DNA of 64,000 bases from Rhizobium tumorigenes (GCF_003240565.2 NZ_CP117255.1:1054001-1118000), one strand, 5' to 3'. Shown: positions 1 through 9,946, counted from the first letter of the stretch. Notes: generated by a model from the letters alone, not told the origin. Numbers and translations are program-made.

Positions 1-41
1 TGGACGTTCCCACCATAGGTGACTTCGGCTAGAAGCGAATC

Positions 42-1700
42 ATGACCCAAGCGCCCCGGAACGAAGACCCGTTGACCGATCTGAACCAGCCGAGCCTGTG
101 GTCCGGCATCAATGCCTATCGTTCTGATCCGCTGATCGTCGATCTGACGGCCAATCTGCCGCGCAGCATTCGCGAAGACCTCGAGCAGATGGGGCGTTTC
201 GTGACGTCGCATGAGGCGCAGGAACTGGCCCGGATGGCAAACCAAGGCGTGCCGCAGCTGAAGACCCATGGTCCGCGCGGCGAACGGTTGGATATCGTAG
301 AGTTCCATCCGGCCTGGCATGCGCTGATGCGCCGCTCGATGTCGGCGGGGCTTCATTCCTCGATCTGGGATCCGCAGGCGGATGTCGAGGCCAAGGACCA
401 GGCGCACAAGGTGCGAGCCGCGCGCTTCTACCTGACAGCGCAGCTAGAATGCGGCCATCTCTGCCCGCTGACGATGACCAGCGCCTCGGTGGCGGCGATG
501 ATGGCTGCCCCTGCGGTCCAGAAGGACTGGGCGCCAAAAATCCTGTCGCGGAAATATGATTCCACCAACAAGCCGGCCATGCAGAAATCCGCCGTCACCA
601 TCGGCATGGGTATGACGGAAAAGCAGGGCGGCACGGATGTGCGCGCCAATGTCACGTCGGCCGAGCGGGTGGGGGAGGGCATTTATCGGCTCTCCGGCCA
701 CAAATGGTTCCTGTCGGCGCCGATGAGCGATGCCTTCGTCATGCTCGCCCAGACGGGCGACGGGCTGGGCTGCTTCCTGGTGCCACGGCTGCTCGAGGAC
801 GGCTCGGCGAACGGGCTGCATTTCCAGCGCCTGAAGGACAAGATCGGCAACCGCTCGAATGCGTCCGCCGAAGTTGAATTCACCGATACGTTCGGCTTCC
901 TGCTCGGCACTCCCGATGGCGGCGTCCGAACGATCCTCGACATGGTGACCCTGACGCGGCTCGATTGTGCGCTGGCGTCTTCGGGCATCATGCGCGCGTC
1001 GCTCGCCGAGGCGGTGCACCATGCGCGCGGTCGCAGCGTGTTCGGCAAGCCGCTGGTGACCCAACCGATCATGACGCGCGTGCTCGCCGACATGGCGCTC
1101 GACGTCGCAGGTGCGACTGCCCTTTCGTTCCGTCTGGCCGAGGCCTTCGACAAGGCCCGCGACAGCGCCGACGACGCAGCCTATGCCCGGGTGATGACGC
1201 CGGTCGCCAAATACTGGTGCTGCAAGATCGCCCCGGCGCTGATCTACGAGGCGATGGAATGCATCGGCGGTAGCGGCTACATCGAGGAACGTCCCATTGC
1301 CCGCCACTACCGCGAAGCGCCGGTCAACGCCATCTGGGAAGGCTCCGGCAATGTCATGGCGCTCGATCTCCTGCGCGTCCTCAACCGTGGTCGAGACCTG
1401 TTCGAAACGGTGTTCGCCGGACTTGCCCGCGATCTCGGCCCGGCCGGCAAGAAGACCATCGCCGTGCTGCGTGCCGCCATGGCGCTCTGCGAGCGCGACG
1501 AGGGTGCTGCCCGGCTTCTGATCGAACAACTGGCACTGGCTGCCGCCGCCGCCGAACTTTACCGGCTCGGTGCCGGCAAGGTGGCCGATGCCTTCATCGA
1601 AACACGTCTGGCCGGCGGCTGGCGCTCGACCTACGGCATGCTCGACAGCCGTTTCGACGCCAGCTACATCGTCGATCTGCTCTATCCACCCGCGACCTGA
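42..1700 (+). CDS. AidB-like acyl-CoA dehydrogenase
   Basis: A 552-residue flavoprotein of the acyl-CoA dehydrogenase superfamily, AidB branch. The signature GMGMTEKQGGTDVRANVT lies near residues 187-205, and the C-terminal GSGNVMALDLLR near residue 433 is the AidB-type version of the family motif. The extended N-terminal region before the catalytic fold and the length near 550 also fit AidB rather than a short-chain dehydrogenase (about 380 residues). AidB in E. coli belongs to the adaptive response to alkylation; many proteobacterial members are annotated as isovaleryl-CoA dehydrogenases and their substrate is uncertain. It probably acts in the cytosol with bound FAD. The next gene begins 38 bases downstream on the same strand, so co-transcription is possible. 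No Ada box or other regulator site was recognised in the 41 bases available upstream. Confidence 0.88.
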   Translation: MTQAPRNEDPLTDLNQPSLWSGINAYRSDPLIVDLTANLPRSIREDLEQMGRFVTSHEAQELARMANQGVPQLKTHGPRGERLDIVEFHPAWHALMRRSMSAGLHSSIWDPQADVEAKDQAHKVRAARFYLTAQLECGHLCPLTMTSASVAAMMAAPAVQKDWAPKILSRKYDSTNKPAMQKSAVTIGMGMTEKQGGTDVRANVTSAERVGEGIYRLSGHKWFLSAPMSDAFVMLAQTGDGLGCFLVPRLLEDGSANGLHFQRLKDKIGNRSNASAEVEFTDTFGFLLGTPDGGVRTILDMVTLTRLDCALASSGIMRASLAEAVHHARGRSVFGKPLVTQPIMTRVLADMALDVAGATALSFRLAEAFDKARDSADDAAYARVMTPVAKYWCCKIAPALIYEAMECIGGSGYIEERPIARHYREAPVNAIWEGSGNVMALDLLRVLNRGRDLFETVFAGLARDLGPAGKKTIAVLRAAMALCERDEGAARLLIEQLALAAAAAELYRLGAGKVADAFIETRLAGGWRSTYGMLDSRFDASYIVDLLYPPAT

Positions 1701-1738
1701 CGGAGAGTTCGGCTCGCATCGAAACGCAAGGGGGACAT

Positions 1739-2356
1739 GTGGTTACGCTTCGCAGCTTTCGTCCCTCGGATATCGACAGCCTCTACGCGATCTCGCTCGC
1801 GACAGGCCATGCCGGCAGCGATGCCTGGCACCTCTACATCGATGGTCGGTTGATGGGGCATATCTACGTTGGCCCTTATGCGAAGTTCAGTCCGGAAACC
1901 GTGCTCGTCGCCGAGGACGAGGAGGGTGTCGGCGGCTATATCCTCGGCGTGTTCGAAACAGCCGCCTTCGAGGACAGGCTCGAGCAGGACTGGTGGCCTG
2001 GTCTTCGTGCGATCTATCCGGAGCCGAGCGGTCCATCGTCGCAATGGAACGCCGACGAGCGCCGCTGCTTCATGATCCACCACCTCCGCCATACGCCCGA
2101 AAGCCTCATCGAACCCTATCCGGCGCATGTGCACATGAACCTTCTGCCGCGCCTGCAGCGGCAGGGAATTGGCACAGCGCTTCTCGACCGCTGGATCACG
2201 ATGGCCCAACAGGCCGGCGTCAGCGGCATCCACCTGGGAACCAACACTGCCAACCACGGTGCCTCGCGCTTCTGGCCGAAGCGCAGATTTGCGCAATTAT
2301 CCCCACCCGTAGCGCCGCTTTCCGAAACCACAGTGTGGTTCGGGCGTAGGCTTTGA
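1739..2356 (+). CDS. GNAT family N-acetyltransferase
   Basis: A 205-residue protein with the GNAT acetyl-CoA signature RLQRQGIGTALLDRW at about residues 137-151, preceded by a HVHMNLLP strand. This arrangement resembles the acetyltransferases related to the C-terminal domain of O-GlcNAcase-like proteins. The substrate cannot be read from sequence. The start is GTG at 1739, directly after a strong AAGGGGG ribosome site; an ATG two bases earlier is out of frame. It lies 38 bases behind the AidB-like gene and may share its transcript. Confidence 0.85.
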   Translation: MVTLRSFRPSDIDSLYAISLATGHAGSDAWHLYIDGRLMGHIYVGPYAKFSPETVLVAEDEEGVGGYILGVFETAAFEDRLEQDWWPGLRAIYPEPSGPSSQWNADERRCFMIHHLRHTPESLIEPYPAHVHMNLLPRLQRQGIGTALLDRWITMAQQAGVSGIHLGTNTANHGASRFWPKRRFAQLSPPVAPLSETTVWFGRRL

Positions 2357-2367
2357 TTGCACGAAAA

Positions 2368-2541
2368 TCAGTGCGTCACGACTTTCAGGCCGAGATGGTC
2401 CCGCATGGGAGCGAAATCGCGATCGTGATGCAGAAGGCTATGGCCCTCTTCTATGCAGAACGTGCCTGTGATGAGATCGATTGACTTGCGGATGGTGATG
2501 CCCTTTTCACGCAACGCTATCCACAACCTTTGAAAAGCCCT
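2368..2541 (-). pseudogene. vapC toxin remnant (PIN domain C-terminus)
   Basis: The last 50-55 codons of this minus-strand frame read as the end of a VapC-type PIN ribonuclease: REKGITIRKSIDLITGTF, then IEEGHSLLHHDRDF and HLGLKVV up to a stop at 2368. The Asp of SIDLI and the acidic pair of DRDF match the later metal-binding residues of the family. The N-terminal half with the first catalytic Asp is absent: upstream the frame runs into sequence antisense to the TetR gene, and no VapB antitoxin is present. This is a truncated relic of a toxin-antitoxin locus and should be inactive. Confidence 0.65.
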
Positions 2542-2579
2542 GCGTTGTCGGCGAAATGACCGGCTGATAGTCACTGGCG

Positions 2580-3263
2580 ATGACCACACGCAAAAACGAT
2601 ATGGCAGATTCGGTCCTTGTTCTAGAGAGACCCACGAATGCGGCTCTCTCCGAGCCGATAAAGCCGCTGCGCAACCGGCCCGCAACCGAACGCAATATCC
2701 TCGAATCCGCCAAGGCACTCCTTGCCGGACACGGCTTCCAGGCGTTCGGCATCAATGCCGTGGCCCGTCGCGCCGGCTGCGACAAGCAACTGATCTACCG
2801 CTATTATGGTGGGCTCGACGGTCTGGTCGAGGCCATCGGTGCCGATCTCGGCAGCTGGGTGAGGGACCGTATCCCAGACGATAGCGGCGGCATGTTCATG
2901 CTGACCTACGGCGACCTCATGGAGCGGCTGGCGCTGCTTTTCCTGGATGCCCTGCGCGCCGATCCGCTGATGCGTCGCATCGTGGCCTGGGAGGTGTCGG
3001 AACAGACGGAACAGGTACGAAAACTGTCCGAGGCGCGCTCCAAGGCGCTGGCCGCCTGGATCGACCGGATGCGGGGATCGCTTGTGCCGCCGAAGGGCGT
3101 CGATGCGGTTGCCGTCAACGCCATCATTCTCGCAGCCATCCAGCATCTGGTCCTCTCGGCCGCCATCGGCGGCCAATGTGCGGGATTGTCGCTGAGAAGC
3201 GAGAAGGACTGGGACAAGGCAGCCACCGGCCTGAAGCGCATCGTCCGCGCCGTCTACGGCTGA
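2580..3263 (+). CDS. TetR/AcrR family transcriptional regulator
   Basis: A 227-residue repressor-type protein. Residues about 38-86 form the TetR DNA-binding domain: RNILESAKALLAGHGF, then INAVARRAGCDKQLIYRYYGG, the recognition helix and following Tyr-Tyr. The C-terminal ligand-binding half is variable and gives no clue to the effector. The start is the ATG at 2580; a second in-frame ATG at 2601 is an alternative, and neither has a strong ribosome site. The target is unknown; the gene has no obvious divergent partner, since the minus-strand neighbour is only a vapC relic. Confidence 0.85.
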   Translation: MTTRKNDMADSVLVLERPTNAALSEPIKPLRNRPATERNILESAKALLAGHGFQAFGINAVARRAGCDKQLIYRYYGGLDGLVEAIGADLGSWVRDRIPDDSGGMFMLTYGDLMERLALLFLDALRADPLMRRIVAWEVSEQTEQVRKLSEARSKALAAWIDRMRGSLVPPKGVDAVAVNAIILAAIQHLVLSAAIGGQCAGLSLRSEKDWDKAATGLKRIVRAVYG

Positions 3264-3367
3264 GGCAAGTTCTCCACAGGCCGTTAACCTTAACGAATGG
3301 TTTACGTTGCGGGGGGCCGGCTGACGGCACAAGGTGGCGCGGTCATCAATTGTTAACCAGTGTGGCC

Positions 3368-3538
3368 ATGACAGCAAAACCGGCGAAAGCCGCTTTATTT
3401 TTGATTTCAATGGTGTTTTTCGCCGTACTGGCGCTCAATATGGCGGTGCCAGCAGTGATTCTGGGCTCGCTGGCGCTGGTGAGCGAGCTGGTCCTTACCA
3501 GCGGCAATGGCATTGCATATCGGGGAGAGGCCGCATGA
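3368..3538 (+). CDS. Small membrane protein, 56 aa
   Basis: A 56-residue protein, MTAKPAKAALFLISMVFF..., almost entirely one or two hydrophobic segments (about residues 8-45). I do not recognise a family. Its stop overlaps the start of the next gene as ATGA, which argues that it is really translated and coupled to that gene. It sits just after the TetR gene, separated by about 100 bases that contain GTTAACCTTAACG-like AT-rich sequence. Function is unknown. Confidence 0.5.
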   Translation: MTAKPAKAALFLISMVFFAVLALNMAVPAVILGSLALVSELVLTSGNGIAYRGEAA

Positions 3539-3867
3539 AATGGTTTCTGCTGTTCTGGGGCGGGCCGATCTTTTTCCTCGGCAGCTGGTACTGGCTGTCC
3601 TACTACGACATCAGCTTCGGGATATTCATGTACACCCGCGAGGTTCATGACCTGACATTTCAGGTCTACGGGAAAGTCCTCGGGCTACCACCGGAATCGA
3701 TCCCACCGCTGGTGCTGCGCGCTATCATCATCGACAGTCTTGTAGTGTTCGCGCTGATCGGCTTTCGCAAGCGCAAGCTGATTGTAGCCTGGTGGCAGGC
3801 GCGTCAGGCCTCAAGGCCCGGCAATCGTCTGCGGGACAGCGAAGACAGCCTGTCGAGCGCGCCCTGA
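3535..3867 (+). CDS. Small inner-membrane protein (110 aa)
   Basis: A 110-residue protein starting [20 protein letters not shown], with an N-terminal membrane segment (residues 3-22), a central loop containing [18 protein letters not shown], a second hydrophobic segment near residues 63-80 ([17 protein letters not shown]) and a basic, hydrophilic tail. It resembles short uncharacterised membrane proteins of Rhizobiaceae. It is translationally coupled to the preceding 56-residue membrane protein and converges on ruvX, whose 3' end overlaps it by 64 bases. Confidence 0.65.
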   Translation: MKWFLLFWGGPIFFLGSWYWLSYYDISFGIFMYTREVHDLTFQVYGKVLGLPPESIPPLVLRAIIIDSLVVFALIGFRKRKLIVAWWQARQASRPGNRLRDSEDSLSSAP

Positions 3868-4298
3868 AGAATGAAGCTGGCCGCTGCCGAATCGATGCGC
3901 TCTGCACGCTTTGCCCTTGAAACATCCATGGCGATCAGCTGACGTTCTGCTGCGACCGTCGACAGACGCTCGTCCCAGAAGACGAAGGGCAAGGCGGTCT
4001 TGTCCGACATAGCCCGCACGAAAGACTGAGTCGCCTGGACCCGCGGCCCCTGCGAGCCGTCCATGTTGACCGGCAGGCCGATGATGAACGCCGCTACTTT
4101 TTCCTTCTCCGCGAACGCCAGCAGTGCCGCAGCATCGGGCGTAAACTTCACCCGCCGCAGCACCGGACGCGGCGTCGCCAGTCGTCGCCCGATATCCGAC
4201 ATCGACAGCCCGATGGTCTTCGTGCCGAGGTCGAGGCCTGCAATTGCCTGATTCGGCAGCAGGGTTTCCGCCAGTTCTTCGATGGTGAGGACTGTCAT
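3804..4298 (-). CDS. ruvX: RuvX/YqgF family Holliday junction resolvase-like nuclease
   Basis: A 164-residue RNase H-fold protein of the YqgF family, linked to pre-16S rRNA 5' processing and possibly Holliday junction resolution. The first acidic site is in [13 protein letters not shown] (Asp23), a family loop follows at [13 protein letters not shown], and FWDERLST and the terminal [11 protein letters not shown] carry the other conserved acidic residues. The length is slightly above the usual 140-160 because of a short N-terminal extension. The 3' end overlaps the convergent small membrane-protein gene. Confidence 0.92.
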   Translation of the reverse strand: MTVLTIEELAETLLPNQAIAGLDLGTKTIGLSMSDIGRRLATPRPVLRRVKFTPDAAALLAFAEKEKVAAFIIGLPVNMDGSQGPRVQATQSFVRAMSDKTALPFVFWDERLSTVAAERQLIAMDVSRAKRAERIDSAAASFILQGALDRLSSLSRRRLPGLEA

Positions 4299-4424
4299 CG
4301 GGATATTGTCTCGTCAAAAGAAATTGAGTGGCGGATCACTGTCATTTTTTGCCTTTTGGGCTATGTCGCTGGTGTCCTTACCATCAAGGTCCGAATTTGC
4401 ATCCCTCATTCACGGAGTTACCCC

Positions 4425-5135
4425 ATGAAAGTCACCTGGCTCGGCCATGCCGCATTCCGCATCGAGACTTCCAAGGCAACGATCCTGATAGACCCGTTCC
4501 TCAGCTATAACCAGTCCTTCTCAGCAGCCGGCCTGATGGTTGCCGACGTTTCCAAGGGTGTCACCCATATCCTCTTGACACACGGCCACGCCGACCACGT
4601 GGGCGACACGGCAGCGATTGCCAAGGACACCGGCGCCACCGTTCTTGCCAATGCCGATCTCGCAGCCTGGCTCGGCGGCAAAGGTGTCGAGAAGATCGAA
4701 TCCGGCAACACCGGCGGCACGATCCACTTCGACGGCTTCACCGTCACCTTCACCAATGCGCTGCACTCCTCTGCCCAGCAGACGGAAGACGGCGTCTCGC
4801 ACGCGCTTGGCAATCCGAACGGCCTCGTCCTGCATTTCGATGACGCGCCGACCCTCTATCACATGGGCGATACCGATATCTTCGGCGACATGGCGCTGAT
4901 CAACGAATTGCACCAGCCTGAAATCGGCCTGGTGCCGATCGGCGACCGCTACACGATGGGCGGTGCCGTGGCTGCGCTTGCCTGCCAGCGCTTCTTCAAC
5001 TTCAAGTCGGTGATCCCCTGCCACTACGGCACCTTCCCGATCATCGACGCGACGGCCGAAAAGTTCGTCACCGCCATGGAGGGCGCATCCGCAAAGGTCG
5101 TCGTGCCGAAGGTCGGCGAGGTCCTGACCTTCTGA
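4425..5135 (+). CDS. UPF0173-type metal-dependent hydrolase
   Basis: A 236-residue member of the metallo-beta-lactamase fold family UPF0173 (YtkL/YddR-like). The metal site [13 protein letters not shown] is at residues 50-62 (His53, His55, Asp57, His58), with a further His at LYHMGDTD and one near the C-terminal IPCHYGTFP. The N-terminal [14 protein letters not shown] is typical for the family and fixes the start; a longer frame upstream is unlikely because its first residues match nothing. The physiological substrate of the family is not established. It is transcribed alone, divergent from ruvX. Confidence 0.9.
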   Translation: MKVTWLGHAAFRIETSKATILIDPFLSYNQSFSAAGLMVADVSKGVTHILLTHGHADHVGDTAAIAKDTGATVLANADLAAWLGGKGVEKIESGNTGGTIHFDGFTVTFTNALHSSAQQTEDGVSHALGNPNGLVLHFDDAPTLYHMGDTDIFGDMALINELHQPEIGLVPIGDRYTMGGAVAALACQRFFNFKSVIPCHYGTFPIIDATAEKFVTAMEGASAKVVVPKVGEVLTF

Positions 5136-5191
5136 GGTTCGACGATGAGATATGCCGGTATCCGGCATATCTCAGACTGATGGGGTGAGCC

Positions 5192-6042
5192 TCAGCTCAG
5201 TTGGGGCTCTACCCGGATTGCCGACTGCCGAAGCTGGGACGCAGCCGAATTATTGGCATCCGGCGACCACTCGCCCAGTGCTTTTACCCTGCGGGTGAGG
5301 CGAGGGTAGTGCGAAAAGATGTGCAGGATGAAGCCGGCGGTGGACGGCACCATTCGCTCCTGCGCTTCAAACGCGGCCGGGTTCATCTGCGCATTCAGCC
5401 GTGCACTACCGCAGGCAAGCATTTGCAATGCTGTGCGTGAAGCACGTAGGTCACCGGAGACGACGAGGCCTATACGATCGCATGTCAGCTCCCGAGCGCG
5501 CGAGTAAGCTTGGCCCAGAAATGGCACAAGATGTCCCGGCAGATGCAGCAGCACGGAAATCGTATTGAGATGGCCGGCGACATGGTGGCCGAGCTCGTGC
5601 CCAATGACGAATTTCACCTGGTCTTCGTCGTCGGCGTCATCAGCTGCGACGTCAGCCAGATGTAACGTGTCCGCCCGACCAGCTTCAGCGCCATGGCATT
5701 CATGACGCCGCTTGAGTTGTAGACAAAGCACTGTCTAGGCTCATTTAGTCCCAGCAACCTGGCGCCATCTTCAACCATCTTGTGAAGATGCGGAAACTGC
5801 TGCTCGCTGACCATGACATAGTGGCCCATCATATGGGCGCGCAATAGCGCACGAACGATATACCCGGCAAACCAAAAACCTCCGATATAAATCAGCACCA
5901 TGACAAGAACCGCAGGGTTTTTCTGTGCTGCAAACAGGATGGCTCCAACGGCAATCAGCCAGCCAATAATGCCGGAGACCAGTATCACCGAACCGTAGAA
6001 CTTTTCCTTGGGGTGCCTGACTTTTGAAACTTTGAAATCCAT
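5192..6042 (-). pseudogene. M48 family membrane metallopeptidase, frameshifted
   Basis: Two overlapping frames together make one M48 peptidase of about 283 residues. The N-terminal part (from 6042) has two membrane segments and continues into VGRTRYIWLTSQLM; the C-terminal part resumes as DADDEDQVKFVIGHELGHH, containing the zinc motif HELGHH. The frames join near 5636-5645, where a single missing base in CTG(G)ATGAC would restore LTSQLDDADDEDQV. Either the gene is a recent pseudogene or the base was lost in sequencing or assembly; I see no slippery heptamer suggesting programmed shifting. The intact family comprises HtpX/Ste24-like membrane proteases. Confidence 0.75.
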
Positions 6043-6290
6043 CTACCTCTCTCCAAATACAACTATCGAATTTAACTATTCGCAATTTTGAAATAGTTTA
6101 AGATCCGGGAAAACGATAGGTCACGAGACGTGGAAAGCCGGAAAAAGCCCCTCAACGTTATCTTCGTGCCGTTTTCGTCGCTGATAGCGGATGATGCAGG
6201 GATTTTGCCGGTATGCCGCGGCCTTTGGCAGTTGCGAAGGTCCGAGGGGGGCTTTATAGCGGGTAGAAAATATCCCAGCCGGAGAATGCC

Positions 6291-6578
6291 ATGTCCGTCG
6301 ATCTTGCCATCGTTAAGCGCGTTGCGCGCCTTGCCCGCATCGCCGTTACCGGGGACGAGGCCAACCGCATGGTCGGCGAGCTGAACGGCATACTCGGCTT
6401 CGTCGAGCAGCTTTCCGAGGTCGATGTGACAGGCATCGAGCCGATGACATCGGTCACCCCGATGGCCATGAAGAAGCGCGAAGACGCCGTCACGGACGGC
6501 AGCAAGGCTGACGATATCGTCGCCAATGCGCCGCTCACAGACCGCAATTTCTTCCTTGTTCCGAAGGTCGTCGAATAG
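6291..6578 (+). CDS. gatC: Asp/Glu-tRNA amidotransferase subunit C
   Basis: A 95-residue GatC. It stabilises the GatA-GatB pair that converts misacylated Glu-tRNA(Gln) and Asp-tRNA(Asn) to the correct amides. The pattern [26 protein letters not shown] and [12 protein letters not shown] is typical, and the length matches the family. gatA follows after 60 bases on the same strand, the usual gatCA arrangement. Confidence 0.96.
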   Translation: MSVDLAIVKRVARLARIAVTGDEANRMVGELNGILGFVEQLSEVDVTGIEPMTSVTPMAMKKREDAVTDGSKADDIVANAPLTDRNFFLVPKVVE

Positions 6579-6638
6579 GCACATCCCGCCGTTCCGATCC
6601 ATCCGACGCAGCTTTTCCAGACCTGAAGTGAACCGATC

Positions 6639-8120
6639 ATGAGCGAACTGACCAGCCTGAGCATTGCCGAAGCCCGCGACAAGCTGCGTGGCAAGGAGAT
6701 CACCGCGACCGAGCTTGCGACCGCCTACGTCGCGGCCATCGACGCGGCCAATGGCGCACTGAACGCTTACATCAAGGTGACACCCGACAAGGCCCTGGAG
6801 ATGGCCAAGGCCTCCGACGCTCGCATCGCTGCCGGTTCGGCCGGTGCGCTGGAAGGTATTCCGCTCGGTATCAAGGATCTGTTTGGTACGGAAGGCGTCC
6901 ACACCCAGGCCTGCAGCCACATCCTCGACGGCTTCGAGCCGCGTTACGAATCGACCGTCACCCAGAACCTCTGGAACGACGGCGCCGTCATGCTCGGTAA
7001 ATTGAACATGGATGAATTCGCCATGGGATCGTCGAACGAAAGCTCCTACTACGGCCCGGTCATCAACCCTTGGCGCGCCACGGGCTCGGACCGGCAGCTG
7101 GTCCCCGGCGGCTCCTCCGGCGGGTCTGCTGCCGCCGTTGCCGCTCATCTCTGCGCAGGCGCAACAGCCACCGACACCGGCGGCTCGATCCGCCAGCCCG
7201 CCGCGTTCACCGGCACCGTCGGCATCAAGCCGACCTACGGCCGCTGCTCGCGCTGGGGCATCGTCGCCTTCGCCTCGTCGCTCGATCAGGCCGGCCCGAT
7301 AGCCCGGGACGTGCGCGACGCCGCCATACTCCTGAAGTCGATGGCATCTGTTGACGCCAAGGACACGACATCGGTCGATCTGCCCGTCCCGGACTATGAG
7401 GCAGCGCTCGGCCAGTCGCTGAAGGGAATGAAGATCGGCATTCCACGCGAATACCGCGTCGAGGGCATGCCCGGCGAAATCGAGACCCTTTGGCAGAAGG
7501 GGATTGCCTGGCTGAAGGATGCCGGCGCCGAGATCGTCGATATCTCGCTGCCGCACACCAAATACGCGCTGCCGGCCTACTACATCGTCGCTCCCGCCGA
7601 AGCCTCGTCGAACCTTGCCCGCTATGACGGCGTACGCTATGGCCTGCGCGTCGACGGCAAGGACATCCTCGACATGTACGAAAAGACCCGCGCTGCCGGC
7701 TTCGGCACCGAGGTCAAGCGCCGCATCATGATCGGCACCTATGTGTTGTCGGCCGGCTATTACGATGCCTATTACCTGCAGGCGCAAAAAGTCCGCACGC
7801 TCATCAAGCGCGACTTCGAACATGCCTTCCATGCCGGTGTCGATGCCATCCTGACGCCCGCCACGCCGTCCTCTGCCTTCGGCATTGCCGACGAGGAACT
7901 GGCCGCCGACCCGGTCAAGATGTACCTCAACGACATCTTCACGGTGACCGTCAACATGGCCGGCCTGCCGGGCATCGCCGTCCCCGCCGGTCTTGACGCC
8001 AAGGGCCTTCCGCTCGGCCTGCAGCTCATCGGCAAGCCGTTCGACGAGGAAACTCTGTTCAAGACCGCCCATGTCATCGAGCAAGCAGCCGGCAAATTCA
8101 CGCCCGCCAAGTGGTGGTGA
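6639..8120 (+). CDS. gatA: Asp/Glu-tRNA amidotransferase subunit A
   Basis: A 493-residue amidase-signature enzyme that releases ammonia from glutamine for tRNA transamidation. The catalytic Lys lies in [14 protein letters not shown] (about residues 73-86), the glycine-serine stretch [14 protein letters not shown] follows near 150-165, and the nucleophile region is [14 protein letters not shown]. The length is standard. It sits directly behind gatC; gatB is 1.8 kb downstream, separated by three other genes, so the three subunits are not one simple operon here. Confidence 0.97.
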   Translation: MSELTSLSIAEARDKLRGKEITATELATAYVAAIDAANGALNAYIKVTPDKALEMAKASDARIAAGSAGALEGIPLGIKDLFGTEGVHTQACSHILDGFEPRYESTVTQNLWNDGAVMLGKLNMDEFAMGSSNESSYYGPVINPWRATGSDRQLVPGGSSGGSAAAVAAHLCAGATATDTGGSIRQPAAFTGTVGIKPTYGRCSRWGIVAFASSLDQAGPIARDVRDAAILLKSMASVDAKDTTSVDLPVPDYEAALGQSLKGMKIGIPREYRVEGMPGEIETLWQKGIAWLKDAGAEIVDISLPHTKYALPAYYIVAPAEASSNLARYDGVRYGLRVDGKDILDMYEKTRAAGFGTEVKRRIMIGTYVLSAGYYDAYYLQAQKVRTLIKRDFEHAFHAGVDAILTPATPSSAFGIADEELAADPVKMYLNDIFTVTVNMAGLPGIAVPAGLDAKGLPLGLQLIGKPFDEETLFKTAHVIEQAAGKFTPAKWW

Positions 8121-8350
8121 GAGTCTGAATGAAACTCGGTTTCACGGTCGGAGATCGTGGTGTCGATGCGACATTCGTCCGCAATGGATGAACTGAAAAC
8201 CGTCGGTATGGAGCGCTCCGCACCTGCCGGAACTTATGGACGCCCTCGGCATCCTGGCAAAGTGCCTTCATGTACACGCGCGCCATGACCTGTTTGATTT
8301 CCTCGGAGATCGTTATGGGCGTCGATCAATAGCCAGGAAATATTCAAGCC

Positions 8351-8584
8351 ATGGATTGGGTCCCTATAGTCTTTATTACGTTCAAAGTTCTCGCGCTGGG
8401 CACGGGTATGTTCCTCGCCATAAAGTGGCATCATGATCAACGGACCTCGTCTAAGCCGACTGACGTGATCAAAGTCGCGCTGGAGGTCGCTTGCTATCTG
8501 CTGATGGTGGTGATCGTCTTCGCGCTGATCTACGTGTTGCTGGACTATCTCGATTTACTTCCTGCCGGTTTGGGTTCTGATTGA
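8351..8584 (+). CDS. Small membrane protein, 77 aa
   Basis: A 77-residue protein with two predicted membrane segments, roughly residues 5-24 (VPIVFITFKVLALGTGMFLA) and 43-66 (ALEVACYLLMVVIVFALIYVLL), separated by a polar loop with KWHHDQRTSSKP. I do not recognise a family. GC-rich inverted DNA (AGGCCCGG and CCGGGGCCT, about 8595-8627) lies just downstream and might end its transcript. The 230 bases between gatA and this gene hold nothing recognisable. Confidence 0.5.
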   Translation: MDWVPIVFITFKVLALGTGMFLAIKWHHDQRTSSKPTDVIKVALEVACYLLMVVIVFALIYVLLDYLDLLPAGLGSD

Positions 8585-8793
8585 AACGGCCGTAGAGGCC
8601 CGGAACCAAAGTCAACAATCCCGGGGCCTTGCCTCGTTGGCGGCACCAAAGGATCTCGCGCACACTAAGGTCTCGATGGCCAGCGGTTGTATACAGCCAC
8701 GGAAACCGTGATTGTCTCTTAGCCAGCTTCGCTGAGCATCTGGCAAAAGCCGTCATCAAATGTTTTACTGGGCCGGTAACGCGTGGGGTGCTC

Positions 8794-9303
8794 ATGATTC
8801 ACATTCGCAATGCCCATGAAGGCGAGACAGAGATCCTGACCAACATCGGGCTTCGCGCCTGGCAAAGGGCGATGGCGGCGATTGGTGACAGCGACGTCAT
8901 GATGGACGGCGCCAGGGACTCCTTCTCGAATTTTGCACGCGACTCGTGGCTGACGATCACCGTTGTCGAAAATCATGGGATTGCCTGCGGCTGGGCGGCG
9001 CGCGAAAAGCTGGACGAGAACATCACGGATTTTTGGATCGACCCCGACGAACTCCGGCAGGGACTGGGTTCGGCCCTGCTGGCGCAGATCGAGAGTGACA
9101 TTGCCGCCCAGGGCTTCGATACCGCAGCGCTGCAGACCCACTCCGGCAATGCCGAGGCTATCGGCTTCTTCAAGGCGCATGGTTATACCGTCCACTGGCT
9201 GTCCGTCGTCTATTCGCCCTCGCTCGACCGGGATCTGCCGACGGTCGGCCTGTCGAAATCGCTGCTTCCGCCGGACGACGACTTTTACGGCCGCGGCTTC
9301 TGA
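8794..9303 (+). CDS. GNAT family N-acetyltransferase
   Basis: A 169-residue acetyltransferase starting MIHIRNAHEGETEILTNIG. The acetyl-CoA binding segment is DELRQGLGSALLAQIE near residues 86-101, with the C-terminal strand pattern TLALQTHSGN-like (ALQTHSGNAEAIGFFKAHGY) that ends most GNAT folds. The substrate is unknown. The ATG at 8794 is preferred over longer upstream readings because it opens exactly at the GNAT first strand and follows GTGGGGTG. It converges on the DUF1810 gene. Confidence 0.83.
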   Translation: MIHIRNAHEGETEILTNIGLRAWQRAMAAIGDSDVMMDGARDSFSNFARDSWLTITVVENHGIACGWAAREKLDENITDFWIDPDELRQGLGSALLAQIESDIAAQGFDTAALQTHSGNAEAIGFFKAHGYTVHWLSVVYSPSLDRDLPTVGLSKSLLPPDDDFYGRGF

Positions 9304-9316
9304 AGGTGGTCAAAGA

Positions 9317-9772
9317 TCAGCCTCTCATGAGCGCCAGCGTCCGTTCGTCAGGGATACCCTCGTAGAAGCGATCGAGTGCCTGCTGGAAAAGCTCTTCGCG
9401 CTCGCTGATGGCTGCAAAGAGCGTCATGCTCGATCGGAATTTGAGATCGTCGGGAGAACCGAGGATGGCGCGGGCGGAGCGCCCGCCGTCTGCCATACCT
9501 CCGGCAGAGAGCATTGCCTGCACGCAGTCCCTCAGCCGCTTCCCGAGCAGAGGGTGGGCGAGGTAGGCCGATGCTTCCTCCCTGGAGCGGATCGCGTATC
9601 GCTGCGCCATCGATGATGCGCCGAGCCCGGCGATCTGCGGAAACACGAACCACATCCAGTGCGAGCGCTTGGCACCGGCCATGAGTTCCCGCAGCGCCTG
9701 TTCGTATATGCCAGCCTGCGCATCGACAAACCTGTCGAGGTCATGGGGGTCGGTCGAAGCGGTCATCGTCAT
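9317..9772 (-). CDS. DUF1810 family protein
   Basis: A 151-residue protein of the uncharacterised DUF1810 family. Visible family features are the N-terminal [17 protein letters not shown], the aromatic [15 protein letters not shown] near residues 37-51, and [29 protein letters not shown] sequence after it. The usual family length is about 140-150. Members are small soluble proteins with no confirmed function. It is transcribed alone on the minus strand between two plus-strand genes. Confidence 0.85.
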   Translation of the reverse strand: MTMTASTDPHDLDRFVDAQAGIYEQALRELMAGAKRSHWMWFVFPQIAGLGASSMAQRYAIRSREEASAYLAHPLLGKRLRDCVQAMLSAGGMADGGRSARAILGSPDDLKFRSSMTLFAAISEREELFQQALDRFYEGIPDERTLALMRG

Positions 9773-9946
9773 TCTCCTGCGTGCGCGTCATCTATATTTT
9801 GGGCGCGCCGGCGTTCCGGCAAGGCAATGGCCGGCGACGGGGCGCGGGCGTCGATCAATTGCCGTCCGCAGCACCCGAAAGCCTTGCACGCCAAAGCCAT
9901 TTCCTTTACCTCACAGACAAGAAATCCAGCCTTTGAAGAGCATCCC

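Noticed and set aside
1..32. Possible 3' tail of an upstream gene reading DVPTIGDFG before TAG at 30-32
   Set aside because: Only ten codons are inside the window, too few to support a call.
6072..8084. Long open frame antisense to gatC and gatA (670 codons)
   Set aside because: High-GC genes with strong third-position bias produce long open antisense frames; its residues are His/Asp/Gly-rich without any family, and gatA is certain.
8600..8640. GGAAC followed by CGTT near 8632, tested as an EcfG promoter
   Set aside because: Spacing is about 28 bases instead of 16-17.
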